From Labia minor (taxonomy: Eukaryota > Arthropoda > Insecta > Dermaptera > Spongiphoridae), in contig OY720344.1 of NCBI GenBank assembly GCA_963082975.1, positions 94,245,228-94,309,227 on the forward strand: a stretch of 64,000 nucleotides of DNA, given 5' to 3'. The notes below the pieces were generated by a model. It saw only the letters and a program-made list of their open reading frames with translations, had not been told where the DNA came from and searched no databases. A program made the translations under genes and the position numbers. Below, piece by piece: positions 40,385 through 52,450 of the stretch (its first letter is position 1; the number at the start of each line of letters is the position of its first letter).

Positions 40385-41405
40385 CTTTTTGAGACTTTTC
40401 AGGTATCTCTCCTGAAGGTATTACTTCAGGGAAAGGTCTCTAGATCTGTAATAAATAAAACAAAACGCAAACTTCTCTCCACAGACGCTCTATATGTTGA
40501 GTATCTGTTCCTATAATTCATTAATGCGTTTAAGACAAAAAAGAAAAGTAATTACTAAAAAAAAATTATTTTAATTATAATTTTGTAAAATTTAAAATAT
40601 TCAGGGTCAATAAAATTCATACTATGGTTAACCGTCAGATTTTGGAAACCTCTGTCGATAAACAATTATAGGCTCTCCAACAATCTGGAATGATTGTCGT
40701 CCCGGGAAGGATCCACTCCTTGATACAATCAAGAAGAATCGGCAACCGATACTACAAAAATGTTTTTACTTCCGCGCTCGTACCCTACATAAACCCATTC
40801 GCCTATTACTTCTCTGCCTATATTAGATTTTCTTTTATCTATTTTGGCCTCATCAATTTCCACAGTATGACTAAACTATCAGCCCAAAACCCACAACCTG
40901 TAGAAAGATATGACATTGTTAATATTATATAGATTATTCATTGTTACTATAAAAATTTCTGTATTCTATGCAAAATTATTCTTATTTTTCTACAAAAACT
41001 AAACCAGTCAACAATAGTGGCAGAGGATTTAATGCAGGTTTCTACTTTAGTAACTTGACCTGGATACTTTATCTTTAAAAAATCTCACAATTCGACATAT
41101 AGTAGCCACGTCAAGTTTACTTTTATTAAAGCAAGTACCCCTTTTTCCACATTCTCTATAGATGTATTTCTTTTTTGTCCTTATCTTCTTAGTTCCTGTT
41201 TAAAAAATAAAAAAAGGTCAAGTTTACTGATTTCGGTAATTATACAAAACAACACTTTTTAAACAAATATAATAAAATAATATTTTTTCTCCTATTACCT
41301 GGGTGATAATATAATTTGCTGCATCTAAAAATCAATTTGTTTTTGTTGAATAAAATTTCTTTTCCACATTTAGGACAAGTGATCTTGCCAAGACACCATG
41401 TTGGC
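40385..41405 (-). pseudogene. Decayed Merlin (ISXO2-like) transposase, copy 1
   Basis: Minus-strand translation in shifting frames recovers the Merlin layout. A zinc ribbon comes first near 41390-41290 (CPKCGKEILFNKNK, then RCSKLYYHPG). Then comes the first catalytic segment VEIDEAKIDKRKSNIGREV and EWVYVGYERGSKNIFVVSV near 40860-40740. NHSMNFIDPE follows near 40620 and DTQHIERLWREV near 40490. The spaced DDE framework of ISXO2/IS1016-type transposases is therefore present, but in-frame stops and frameshifts disable it. Termini and target duplications were not found. Confidence 0.8.
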
Positions 41406-41469
41406 ATAGAAATCTAATCTATACCTTTATTAATGTGTTTAAGACAGATAAAAGTAATTAATAAAAAAA

Positions 41470-42190
41470 AGTTATTGGTATTTTTTTTTATTATAATTTT
41501 GTAAAATTTTAAATACTTCTCACCAGTCTCAGGGTCCACAAATTATAAGTATGATTGACCTTTTGATGTTCAAAACCCTCTGACTGTAGGTTACTCAAAC
41601 AGAGATTATAGTTGTTCCAGGAAGGATCCACTCCCTGATAACCTCAAGTGTTTCCCTGGAACGATCGGCAACAACCGGGAATACGAAAACTTTCCCACTC
41701 CCCTCCAAAAAACCCATTGTCCTATTGTATTTTCTTTTTCGGATTTTAGCTTCGTCGATCTCTGTCGTGGGCCTCCAAGCTTTTGGCTATACTTATCAAC
41801 CCAGTAAATACAGACCTATAGAAAGATATGACATTAATAATAGATTATTAAAATAAAATAAATAATAAAAAAATTAAGTATTCTTACTTCTCTATAGAAG
41901 CTAAACCAATCAACAATAGCGGCAGCGGATTTAACGCCGGTTTCCTTGGCACTTGATTTCTAATTGCATTTGGTTGGTTTTTTATGGCTTCCTTTTTAAA
42001 AAATAAAAAACGTCAAGTTTTAACACTTTAGAACGCAGTACTTAAAATAATACTTTTTCTTCTATTACCTTGGGGTTATATAATTTGCTACATCTGTGTA
42101 GCAATGTAATATTTAAATTAATTTCTTTTCCACATTTGGGGCAAGTTAAAGTTATGGATGTTGACAAGAAACTATCAGTTCTTAATGTTT
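41470..42190 (-). pseudogene. Decayed Merlin (ISXO2-like) transposase, copy 2
   Basis: A second copy in the same orientation, immediately next to copy 1. Minus-strand fragments include CPKCGKEINLN with RCSKLY (about 42150-42060), VDWFSFYREV (about 41920-41890), RGVGKFSYSRLL and FVDPETG (about 41530). Each matches an equivalent part of copy 1 or of the Merlin family, but the frame is broken repeatedly. The two copies diverge from each other more than a recent duplication would. Independent insertion or an old tandem duplication is possible. Confidence 0.75.
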
Positions 42191-42965
42191 CCCTGCAAGT
42201 ATAATAAATTCTTTAAAAGTCAGCATGTTAACTATTAGATATTTTAGAACGAAATAATCATAATTGCAAACTTGTATGATAAAGAAATTTTTCACTTTGG
42301 TCGAAGTGGGGGTAATACGTCAGGGGGTATGTTACTTTTTAAATAAAAATAATTTTATATGAAATTACAAACATATTTTATGACAAAGTATTATACATTC
42401 ACTCTGACAAAAAAAAATATTACTAAATAAATTTACTTTTATATATTATTATTATTATTTTCCAAAACGAATAAAAATTATTAAAATTTAAATTAAGTTA
42501 AAAGAATTATATTTTTTTCTAATTTTTTTCTCTTTTCTATTAAAATAAATGAATACTAATTATTATTTAATTTGTTTTGGTTAAAATGAATGTTAAATAT
42601 GATTTTATTCTGTCAGGAAACTATATATTTCACAATATTCAGTATTGTTAAATATCCTTTAAATTATATTGAAAATTAAATGTGTGAATGGATATGATGG
42701 GAGGGCGGAAAAAAAACCTCTACGTTCATTCGTCACTTCATTCAATCAAATAATCAACTACAGACGTTCCCTTGACCTCCACAAATCTATTTATCTGAAT
42801 TATTTTTGCAATTTTCAATAGCATATCTATACTAGTTCCTTTTCTTCCGAATTGACATAAATACACACTTATATGTATTTAATATGTATATATATGTATA
42901 TAATAATAATATTTTGATTACGTATTCGTATAGAATAGTTTTTTATTCCTTTCTACTTATTGTTA
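42191..42965. other. AT-rich spacer
   Basis: No coding sequence or named repeat is seen. A patch at 42690-42800 with CCCTTGACCTCCAC text has no recognisable identity. Confidence 0.4.
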
Positions 42966-43543
42966 GATAGTACCGGGACCCCGAGCCTCGGCTCGGTACT
43001 TAAGTTAAAAAAAATGATTCATTATTATTGGATTTGGCTGGTAATATTAATACCTGGGACACCGAGCTCTCGCTCTACCCTTTAAAAAATATTGATACAC
43101 AATTCTTTAATTATTTATTACAATTATTAAATGTTACACATTTGCATCAATCTGATTAAAATTAATGAACTTGTGCTCCTCAATAATACATAAATATATA
43201 ATATATAGGTACATATATTTTTTTTCTATAGTGTTTTTTTGAAAAACTGTTTAGCGCCCCAAGTGGTTATAAAACAAACTAAAGACAAAAAAACGTGCTT
43301 TGCAGCTTTTCGGAATTAAAAAAGCAAAATTGGCAGTCGTGGGACTGGCCGACAGAAGTGAAAACTTCTGCGTAAGAAATTTTAAAACAGACGAAATTCG
43401 CGCTATTTCACGAGAAAGATGAATTTCATATGCATGTATATATATATAACTTATATATTATTTTAAACATATATTTTAAACAAATTTGTAACTTATATTT
43501 ATATATATATAAATACACAACTTTGTTTAAAATATTGCAATAC

Positions 43544-43694
43544 GAACTGTTTTATAATTCTTATCTCTAACATAAAATATATATTTATTATGTGAAGTTC
43601 ATTTCGTATAATTTTGATTATATATGTATATATGAAATGAACTTTACATAATAAATATATATTTATATGTTAGAGATAATTTATAAAACAGTTC
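43544..43694. repeat. Large near-perfect palindrome (hairpin)
   Basis: The left arm begins GAACTGTTTTATAA and the right arm ends TTATAAAACAGTTC. Arms of about 65 bp match inverted almost throughout (TATCTCTAACATA, AATATATATTTATTATGTG, AAGTTCATTTC), with a short AT loop near 43615. It has no coding capacity. It could be a small MITE. No convincing target duplication is seen. Confidence 0.85.
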
Positions 43695-44240
43695 TAATGA
43701 CAATTCAAATTTCGCGCTCTGTTATAAGAAATTTGAAAGCAGATGTAATGTGCTAGCTTCATGGTGTTTGTCACGATCACGCGAGTTCTATACTTTTTCC
43801 CCATCCCGCAAAAGTGCTCAACGCCGCTAAAGAAGTTTTCACTTCAAAAATTATTTAATATTTGGAAATATATCTGACTTATAGAAAAAATGAATATTAA
43901 TTAAAGAAAGAAATAGTTTTTAAAATATCCTGAATAATATGTAACAATTTTCAAGATAGAAATTTATTACAATATTACAATTATTAACTGTTGCATCATT
44001 GCATCAATCTGATTAAAATGAATGGAACTTCGGGTACTCAATAATAATAAATAAAATAATATTAATAAATATATTGAATAATATTTTATTGAAAAAATAT
44101 TAAAACTTATAAAACTATCTAAAACTTTATTAATAAAAGAACAATGAATAAATAAATATAGAATAGTAATTTATTAAAAAGTAAACAATAGATAAAAAGA
44201 AAAAAAAATAACAAAATCATTATTTTCATTTTTAAATAAC

Positions 44241-44310
44241 GATTCACCCGGCGAGTTTCGAACCGACGAAATCCACTCGTTAAAACATCAGTCCAACCGC
44301 TGGACTATAT
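44241..44310 (-). repeat. tRNA-derived pol III promoter module, copy 1
   Basis: On the minus strand an A box (TAGTCCAGCGG) is followed about 40 nt later by a B box (GGTTCGAAACT). The anticodon arm does not pair well, so this is not a functional tRNA gene. It fits the head of a tRNA-derived SINE. Confidence 0.6.
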
Positions 44311-45789
44311 GTATTTAGATAAAAAATTGTCATTTTTTTACTGTCTTAGCAGGCAGTATTAAAAATTTTGACGTTTTCCATATATAATTTTCAATTAAGA
44401 AATTAATAATGAAGCTGTATGTTTCAAGAGATATCATCAATAAAACTTAATTTTTCTTTATAAATACTATATCTAGTGTGAATTTGAAAAAAATCGTTAG
44501 AGCGGTTTTTGAGAACCAATATATATAGATAAATACATATATACAATTTTAGCTAGCATAATAAGATAAGATAAATTACAAAAATCAAACATAAACATGA
44601 AAATTATAGTTATAAGTACATAATATTTCAATTCTTAGTATTTAATATTAAATATATATTTATACTCGTTTAATCTATAAGATTAAAAAATAATCATGTT
44701 TTTTTGAACTAATTAAATAAATAAAAAACTCTTTAATAAATGATGTATAAGGGAAAATATTAGGTTTATATCTTGGTAATTTTTGTAGAGAAAGGTGATT
44801 TAAATTGAACAAAAGAAAAATTCGTTTTGAAAGAATAAAATGAACAACTTTATTTTAAGAAGCGGGACCCCGAGCCTCGACTCGATAATTAAGTTAAAAA
44901 AAATAATTCATTATTATTGGGTTTAGCTGGTAATATTAATACCTGGTTCTCGCTCGACCCTTTAAAAAATATTGATATACAATTCTTTAATTATTTATTA
45001 CAATTATTAAATGTTGCATCATTGCATCAATCTGATTAAAATGAATGGAAATGGGGTCCTCAATAATAATACCTGATTCACCGAATCGCCATTCAAATAA
45101 TAACATACAAATAGAAAAGCAGGCGTGTTGATACAAAATATATACCTGGGACACGGAACTATCGCTCGACCCTTTAACAAATTTATACAATTTATTATTA
45201 TATACTTTAAAAATTTTACAATTTTCAACGAACTTTATAAAATCTATATATCATTGTGTCTGTCGCCAAAAATTTTCGATTTTTTAAATTTTGATTTTGA
45301 TTTCGAGTAGAGCTTAAAAAAGTATAATTGTAAAGTGGACTTGGTTTTTTAAAATTCGTTTGAGAACATGGTTAAATCGGCGGTCAAATTTCCCATATAT
45401 TATAATTACTGTAATTAGTGTTATTATAATATAAAATTATAAAGAAAAAATGTTTAGACATTATTGTAGACATTTTCATTCTGTAAATTAAATAATTTTA
45501 TTTCATTTAAATAAATATCTATTTTTAAATATTTTTTGCTCTCTACATTATTTATCTAATTCTCACAATATATTAAGATCATATAAATTGGAATTATTTA
45601 TGCAATTTTGTGATAAATATGAATAAAAGTTCGTTGATAGTAATGCTTCCTAGCATTCCCAGATGTTTTAATTATTTATTACAATTGGGTTTGGCTGGTA
45701 ATATTAATACCCGATTCACCAAATCGCCATTCAAATAATTTAAAAGAACATAAATTAAAAAAAGTCATAAAACATACACCCCTTAAACG

Positions 45790-46140
45790 TTAACAGATAC
45801 ATTTTAAATTATTTGAAATTGTTTCTGTAGCTGGAAATTAATTTATTTCAAACCGTCGGTCGGTTCATGTCAACTTATTTAAAATTGTAAACTACCACTA
45901 CCGGTTTCCGAATATACACCAAAAGTTAATGAATTAAGTAAATATACCAAATTTTATCAAAATCCGTTCAGCCCCATACACGTCTATACGGACATACAAC
46001 GGACGAACGGACAGACATCATGCTAAAAATACTTTTTTCAGTTAACAAAAACCATGATTCGTGAAGATATGTAAAAATCTCCACATGTGAAATTTGGTTT
46101 GAAAACAATACCTTCCTTTCCTATCGTCGGTCGATAAAAA
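45790..46140 (-). repeat. Partial copy of foldback family R1
   Basis: It carries the CCGTCGGTCGGTTC arm motif at about 45855 and the inverted central block (GGACAGACATCATGCTAAAAA at about 46009-46029). It ends at CCTATCGTCGGTCGATAAAA. Only one arm and part of the centre remain. Confidence 0.75.
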
Positions 46141-46969
46141 ATAATATACATATATATATTATATATGTGTGGACTCTGATAGAATTTTTACTAGTTTTAT
46201 ATATAGAATAAAAAAATGATTTTTTTTTAAATAATATTAAAAATTTTTTAAATGAATTTCCGTTTATGTATAAATATAATAGTACCGGGACCCCGAGCCT
46301 CGGCTCGGTACTTAAGTTAAAAAAAATGATTCATTATTATTGGGTTTGGCTGGTAATATTAATACCTGGGATACCGAGCTGTCGCTCGAAAAAATGTTTA
46401 GACATTATTATAGACATTTTCATTCTGTAAATTAAATAATTTTATTTCATTTAAATAAATATCTATTTTTAAATAATTTTTCTCTACATTATTTATCTAA
46501 TTCTGACAATATATTAAGATCACACCGGGACCCCGAGCCTCGGCTAGGTAATTAAGTTAAAAAAAAATAATTCATTATTATATTGGGTTTGGCTGGTAAT
46601 ATTAATACTTGGGACACCGAGCTGATATACAATTCTTTAATTATTTATTACAATTATTAAATGTTGCATCATTGCATGGAACTTGGGGTCCTCAATAATA
46701 CATAAATATGTATTATTAGATATGTTTCTAAGCAAAATTAAATAATAAAAATTTATAAAAAATAAAAAAAAAATTTGAATTAATATTAAATTATTAGTTA
46801 ATGACTAATAAGTAATTAATAAAATAAAAAAAATAAAATTTATTACAATATTACAATTATTAAATGTTGCATCATTTTAATTAATAAAATAAAATAAAAG
46901 AAATTAAATTTAATCAAAGAACAATGAATAAATAAATATAAAATAATAGATAAAAAAAAAAAAAAATTT

Positions 46970-47035
46970 TTTCCCGCCGGTTTCGATCCTGCTAAGTTGA
47001 CTATTCAAAACAGTCGCTCTACCCATTAGACTAAT
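46970..47035 (-). repeat. tRNA-derived pol III promoter module, copy 2
   Basis: The minus strand carries an A box (TAGTCTAATGGG), a paired anticodon arm GACTG-TTTTGAA-TAGTC with apparent anticodon TTG, and a B box (GGATCGAAACC). The acceptor stem is not convincing. It is a better tRNA mimic than copy 1 but sits in the same repeat context, so it is called a SINE-type module rather than a tRNA gene. Confidence 0.6.
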
Positions 47036-47790
47036 AATAGTTAGATGATGTAACGACATTTTTTAATCTCTTAGCAGACGTAGATGTTTTTTTGTTTTTG
47101 TTTTTGTTTTTTTTGAGAGTGATTAATAAATATATATATATATTTTATTAAAAATAAATATTTTTAATTTTATTTTGAAATTAAATAATGAATTTTAAAA
47201 TATTTTAAATATATAAAAAAATGTTAATACAATTCATTTAAAAAAAAGCGGGAATCAACCAACCGTATTTTTTTGTTAATAATTAATTAATTAAGATTAA
47301 TAAATATATATATATATATATATTATTAAAAATAAATATTTTTAATTTTATTTCGAAATTTATTTTATTTTAAAATATTTTAAATATAAAAAAAATATTG
47401 AAGTAAAATTGATGACGTCACACCCATATATAATTTTCAATTAAGAAATTAATAATGAAGCTGTAAGTTTCAAGAGATGTGATCAATAAAACTCAATTTT
47501 TCTTTATAAATACTATATCTAGTGTGAATTTGAAAAAAATCGTTAGAGCGGTTTTTGAGAACCAATGGTTATATATATATACAATTTTAGCTAGCATAAT
47601 AAGATTAGATATATCATGAATAATAATAAATAAATATATCAGAAATTAAATAAATGATAAAAACAATTTATACCGAGAATATTGATGATGTGCAAATGAT
47701 CCTTTTTTTACATAACATACATAAATCTATATTCTTGGATAATAAATTAGTAAAATTTATACATAAATTATTATATATATATATATATAT

Positions 47791-48821
47791 CATGGAGGTA
47801 TATGGAGTGAACATATTGCTTGTTTTAAGGAGTGGGGGGTAACCCCAAAAAGTAGGTAGAAATTCCATGTCCGCCATATTGTTCCCATCAAAAAATTGTA
47901 TTTTACATAAGACATAATACATTTTTGATTCAAATTTTCTCGTAAGTTTGAAAGTTTTTCTTAGTTATTTCTTCTTTATTTTATAGTTTAGTTAATATAT
48001 TTAATAATTAGAAATAGTTTTTAATAATTTAATTTGTATTTAATATTAAATTATTTTTTAATAGATTCTAACTGGATTCTAAGACCAGGTTAGGTTTACA
48101 TCAGGGTTTAAGTCATAAATAGTTGTTAATTTATTTTTGTTTTTAGAAATAATTAAAAAAATAGAGGATACCCCTAGAAAACCACATATTTTTTCTTATT
48201 AAAGCTATTAGCCAATATTATTTTAAAATAAGGATTCAATTTATTTCAAAAAATTATGTATATAAAAGCAAATCTAAAAGATTATTTTTCAATAAATTAA
48301 CACATTTTCAAGGGTATTAGTAAGCTGATGGTTGTATGGCTTCAATTGCTGTTCTGCATCGGGGCGCAAAAGTCCTAGAGTCGGTCTTCTTTTCAGCATA
48401 ATGTATAACAATTTATTTAAATTAATAATTTTGTAATTAAAAAAATACATTAATAAATATATTTTTTGTTTATATTTTATTTTTTGTAATCATTTTTCCA
48501 TTAAACTAATGATAATTTCTTTTTTTAATTGACTAATCATCAGCATAATGAAGAAAATGATTGCCGCAACATTTAGTTTTTTATACATATATGCATATCA
48601 AAACGGCCTGCAGTTGAAATAAAATAAAATTTAAAGATTTTTTTCTTCATGAGAAAATTTTTGCTCACATAATTTTCCACAAAAAATGTCTGAAATTTAA
48701 TGATATATTAACATTAAGATCATGGAAAATATAATGTTTTGATGGGAACAATATGGCGGCTTTGACGTCATTTTGACGTCAACTTTTTTACCAAATGTTC
48801 AATCCATCCATCTCCTCCATG
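47791..48821. mobile_element. Non-autonomous DNA element with terminal inverted repeats
   Basis: CATGGAGG at 47791 is mirrored by CCTCCATG ending at 48821. A perfect 23-bp inverted pair lies just inside (47871-47893 and 48737-48759, containing CCATATTGTTCCCATC). The element is about 1.03 kb, lacks a transposase frame, and I cannot assign a superfamily. No target duplication is evident because the left flank is a (TA)n run. Confidence 0.7.
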
Positions 48822-49480
48822 CTCCCTACCTCCCTGACAATTACACATATTTTATTACCATCCTAAATCTAGTTACATACAAAAATCCCTAGCAATACCA
48901 ACTTAACTCTAGACATTATATTAAGGGCGCTAAATTAGAAATATATATTTCTAATTTACATATATATATATAATACATGTGAGAGAAAAATGACGATAAT
49001 CAACAGGAATTAAAGGAATGGAAAAATAAATTTTTTTGCCGTTTTTTAACCAGGCGCCTAAAATCGAATAGGAGTTGACTTCTTTCGTTTAATGAATTGA
49101 GGTCATATGTCTTGGCGCTAAAAGACGGTTGTAAAGGAAACTTCTAAAGATTTCTGATTGCCGGATAATAAAACATCAAAATGTTGCAAGAGCGGCAGAA
49201 TGACGGGCCCAACAACAACCATAGAAGGAAGGAAGCACTTTATTATTTTCTGGCATTTCATAAAATAATATAATTAATAATTATTAAAGGTAAAAAAATA
49301 AATATATTTAAATAATAAATATTAACTTAATTTAAAAGAGTAACTTAAAAAATATTAACATATTTTGAAAGAATAAAAAAAAAAAAAAATTAGGTTTCCT
49401 TCCTACTTGGTTATTTTTTATATATTTATATATATATATATATATATGCTTTTTATTCAATATTATAGTTTTATCATCTT
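48822..49480. other. Spacer without recognised gene
   Basis: Less AT-rich text at about 49040-49260 (including CGGCAGAATGACGGGCC) is unexplained. No open frame of note or terminal repeats are visible. It may be repeat-derived. Confidence 0.4.
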
Positions 49481-49489
49481 TGATAATAA

Positions 49490-50750
49490 TTTTGACATGA
49501 TATGCCCCTATACTGCATGATAAAAGGTATTTCTCGATTGCAACCTCGCTTTAAATTCTTCTCGAATATTATTATCCTTCGTGATTACAGAACCTAAGTA
49601 TTTAAACTTTTATACATTTTCGAATTTTACATTATGTATGTTAAAACTTTGTGAGTTAATACTATTCTTCTCTGTTACTAAATATTTTGTCTTAGCCCCA
49701 CCTCTTTTCCTGCTTCGATCTATTAATTTTTCTACACTATCTTTAATTGCAATTGCCGAATCTTCTATTATATTTAAGTCGTCTGCGAAAATTAATACTT
49801 GAATTTTTTTTGTTTAATTAGATTCCGTTTGATTTTTTTCAATTTGTCTAATCACATATTCCAGTACTAAATTAAATAAAATTGGTGATAGTGCGTCTCC
49901 TTGTTTTAACCCATTCCGAATTTAGAAAGTTTGACAATTGATTCCCACATCTTTACTACCTTCAAGACAAATTTAAATCATACGTACTAGTTTTTTCAGA
50001 ATTTCCATTAAGATCAAAATTTCAAAAAGTTTTTCCCGGTCTATTGAGTATGCTTTACTAAAGTCTACCAATAATTAATTGGTGAACAGAAATATTGAAT
50101 CCGCGTTTTTTAATATCTTCCTTAGTGAAAATATCTGATCTAAAGTTGATCGATATGGCCTGAACCCGCATTGATATTCTTCTAATATTTGCTCTACATT
50201 TGATTTTAATATAAGAGAGAATCTTATACGATGTCGTCAAAAGAGATATTCCCTTTAAAAAGTGGGATAATGACCGTCTCCTGCCATTCTAATGGAATCT
50301 TTTTCATATGTCAGATCAAAAGAACTAATTTGTGCATACACTCTACTAAAGGATTTCCACTATATTTGATTAATTCTGCCGGGATCTCATCTCTTCCAGC
50401 TGCTTTATTATTTTTAAATTTTCTCATTATCATTTCTACCTCATGTAACATTGGTTCTTCGAGATTAATTTCTGCTGAGTTTCCCGTTAAGGTTTCTGAT
50501 CTATTACCTAGATTCGAATTTAATAATTTTTCAAAATAGATCCGCCATATATTTTTAATATCGCCCACGTCTGTTTCTAAATTATTATTATCATCATCTC
50601 TAATTAAGTCTAACCGTGCCTGATAACCCTTTTTAATATTTTTAATTCCCATATATAGATCTCTACCATTCTTGTTGCGGTTACTTTCTGTTATTTCTAA
50701 TATTTTATTTTTTATGATTTCTCTTTTTTTTATTCTTTATACTCGGCATA
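49490..50750 (-). pseudogene. Decayed non-LTR retrotransposon reverse transcriptase, copy 1
   Basis: Minus-strand frames, read with several shifts, give an ordered reverse transcriptase. NNKAAGRDEIPAELIKYSG comes near 50420, then YQCGFRPYRSTLDQIF near 50140. GLKQGDALSPILFNLVLEYV follows near 49890, then the catalytic FADD motif (LIFADDLNII) near 49780. This is the thumb-and-palm order of LINE-type elements (RTE/Jockey-like clades carry such wording). At least four stops or frameshifts interrupt it, and the 5' part (endonuclease) is missing. It is inactive. Confidence 0.8.
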
Positions 50751-50789
50751 TCAATGGCGATAGACGATAAATGACCAAGCGATGACATT

Positions 50790-51430
50790 TTTACCGACCG
50801 ACGATAGTAAGGGAGGTATTGTTTTCACACCAAATTTCACATGTGGAAATTTTTACATCTCCACGAATCATGCATTTTCTTAACAGAAATAAGTATTTTT
50901 AGCATGATGTCTGTCCGTCCGTCCGTCCGTATAGATGTGTACAGCCTGAACGGCTGAACGGATTTTGATGAAATTTGGTATATTTACTTAATACATCAAT
51001 GGGATGAATTGATCAACGTTTGATGCCATTCCGGAAACTGGAAGTTGTAGTATTAGCGATCGACGATAGGAAGGGAAGGGTTATTTTCACACCAAATTTC
51101 ACATGAGGAGATTTTTTTACATATCACCACGAATCATGCACTTTGTATTGGTTTTATCCTCGAGAAAAATCATATTTATTAGTTTTTTCTTGATTTAAAA
51201 TTATATGACGTCATCCAGCCACTCATGACGTCACAGCCTGGTCTTGCATATATATTATAAATAAAATAAAATTAAAAATGTTTATATTTATTATTTACTA
51301 GCTGCTCAGAGCTCCTTCGTCGCTCTTCACATCTAGACGGGGGCTCCGCCCCCTGTACCCCCGAGTGGTACATAGTATTTGGTTGAAAGTAGTAAAAGGT
51401 TTTCATCCATTTTGTTTCAAACAATGTATA
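50790..51430. repeat. Foldback family R1 copy between two LINE fragments
   Basis: It shares with 23456-24422 the GTCTGTCCGTCCGTCCGTCC block, the AACGGATTTTGATGAAATTT block, CGATAGGAAGGGAAGGGTTA and the GACGTCA motifs. Its GC hairpin (GGGGGCTCCGCCCCC near 51342) is in the opposite orientation to the copy at 24.2 kb, as expected if arms can recombine or invert. It lies exactly between two pieces of similar LINE sequence. Confidence 0.75.
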
Positions 51431-51529
51431 ACATAAAACATTCATTTCTTATTGTGTGATTATTTAAAATATATTTTAATTTATTTAGTAAATTAATTAT
51501 ATATATTATTATTGAATATGTTATATCTA

Positions 51530-52450
51530 TCTACTCGAAAGTTCTTGGCAGCTACAACCACATTTCTCCAAGTGTCCCCGGTGACCTCATCTTTCTTTGG
51601 CCAATAAATGCTGGAAAGAATAATCTGAATCTACTCTCATCTCCCAGGGTCATAGACCATGCGTGGCTCAACGGTACTCGAAAGTTCTTGGCAGCTACAA
51701 CCACATTTCTCCAAGTGTCCTTATCCTGAGCCTCTGTTCCATCTCTCGTACGTCATTCCCTGATGTACTCATCTTTCTTTGGCCCATAAATGCTGGGGAG
51801 AATCCTATTCTCTGAATCCACTCTCATCTCCAAAGATCATAGACCATGTCTAACACTCATATAATACAACAGACAAAATAATTGTTTTATATATTTTAAT
51901 TTTCATTCCCTTTTATAATAATTTTGATGAGATAAGCCTCTTTACTGCATGATAACAGGCGTTTTCCGATTGCAACTTCGATTTCAATTCTTCTCAAATA
52001 TTATTATCCTTCGTGATTACATTCAATTTTTCTACATATTCAAATTCTACATTTTGTATGTTAATACTGCTCCTGTTTGTTTCTAAATATATTTATTTAT
52101 CATTATTAATTTCAAACCTCATCTCTTTTCCTACCTCGATTAATTTTTCCTCGCTATCTGTAATTGCAATTGCCGAATCTCCTATTATATTTAAGTCGTC
52201 TGGGTCACCTAATATTTTACAATTGATTTCCACATCTTACTCTTTCTTTACTACCTTCAAGATAAATTTTAAGATCAAAATTTGAAAAAGTTTATCCGGA
52301 TCTATTGAGTCATGCGTAGGTTTTACTAAAGTCTACAAATAATTAGTGAACAGAGATATTGAATTCGCGGTTTTTTTAATATCTGTCATAATGAAAATAT
52401 CTTAATTAATGTTGATCGATTTGGCATGAACCCGCAATGATATCGTCTAA
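51530..52450 (-). pseudogene. Decayed non-LTR retrotransposon, copy 2 with 3' coding end
   Basis: Minus-strand fragments YRSTL, DDLNIIGDSAIAITDSEEK and VEFEYVEKL match copy 1, with an internal deletion that removes the GLKQGDALSP segment. Beyond it (51530-51860) is the 3' coding tail, with IYGPKKDE and TWRNVVVAAKNF. About 140 bp of this tail is present twice (GAAAGTTCTTGGCAGCTACA at about 51538 and again at about 51679). Stops and frameshifts show that it is dead. Confidence 0.72.

Larger units (their letters stand above)
42966..47590 (-). repeat. Cluster of composite repeats with tRNA-like modules (family R2)
   Basis: Several blocks recur in the same order on the minus strand. First is a block with GAGCGGTTTTTGAGAACC (44500-44517 and 47546-47563) followed by a shared 130-bp stretch. 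Next is a tRNA-like module (44241-44310 and 46970-47035), then an AT-rich body with GATGCAACA-type text. The end block contains a GAGCCTCGGCTCGG hairpin (42971, 44872, 46281, 46523). A 135-bp block is also duplicated at 45446-45584 and 46384-46523. I read this as at least two long copies and several truncated ones of a tRNA-related non-autonomous element. The exact ends of the unit are not settled. Confidence 0.65.

Noticed and set aside
44241-47035. Two possible tRNA genes
   Set aside because: A and B boxes are present, but acceptor stems fail, one anticodon arm does not pair, and both lie inside repeated sequence. Better called SINE-type modules.
50231-50539. 102-codon plus-strand open frame
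   Set aside because: Antisense of the decayed reverse transcriptase, whose RT motifs read on the minus strand.
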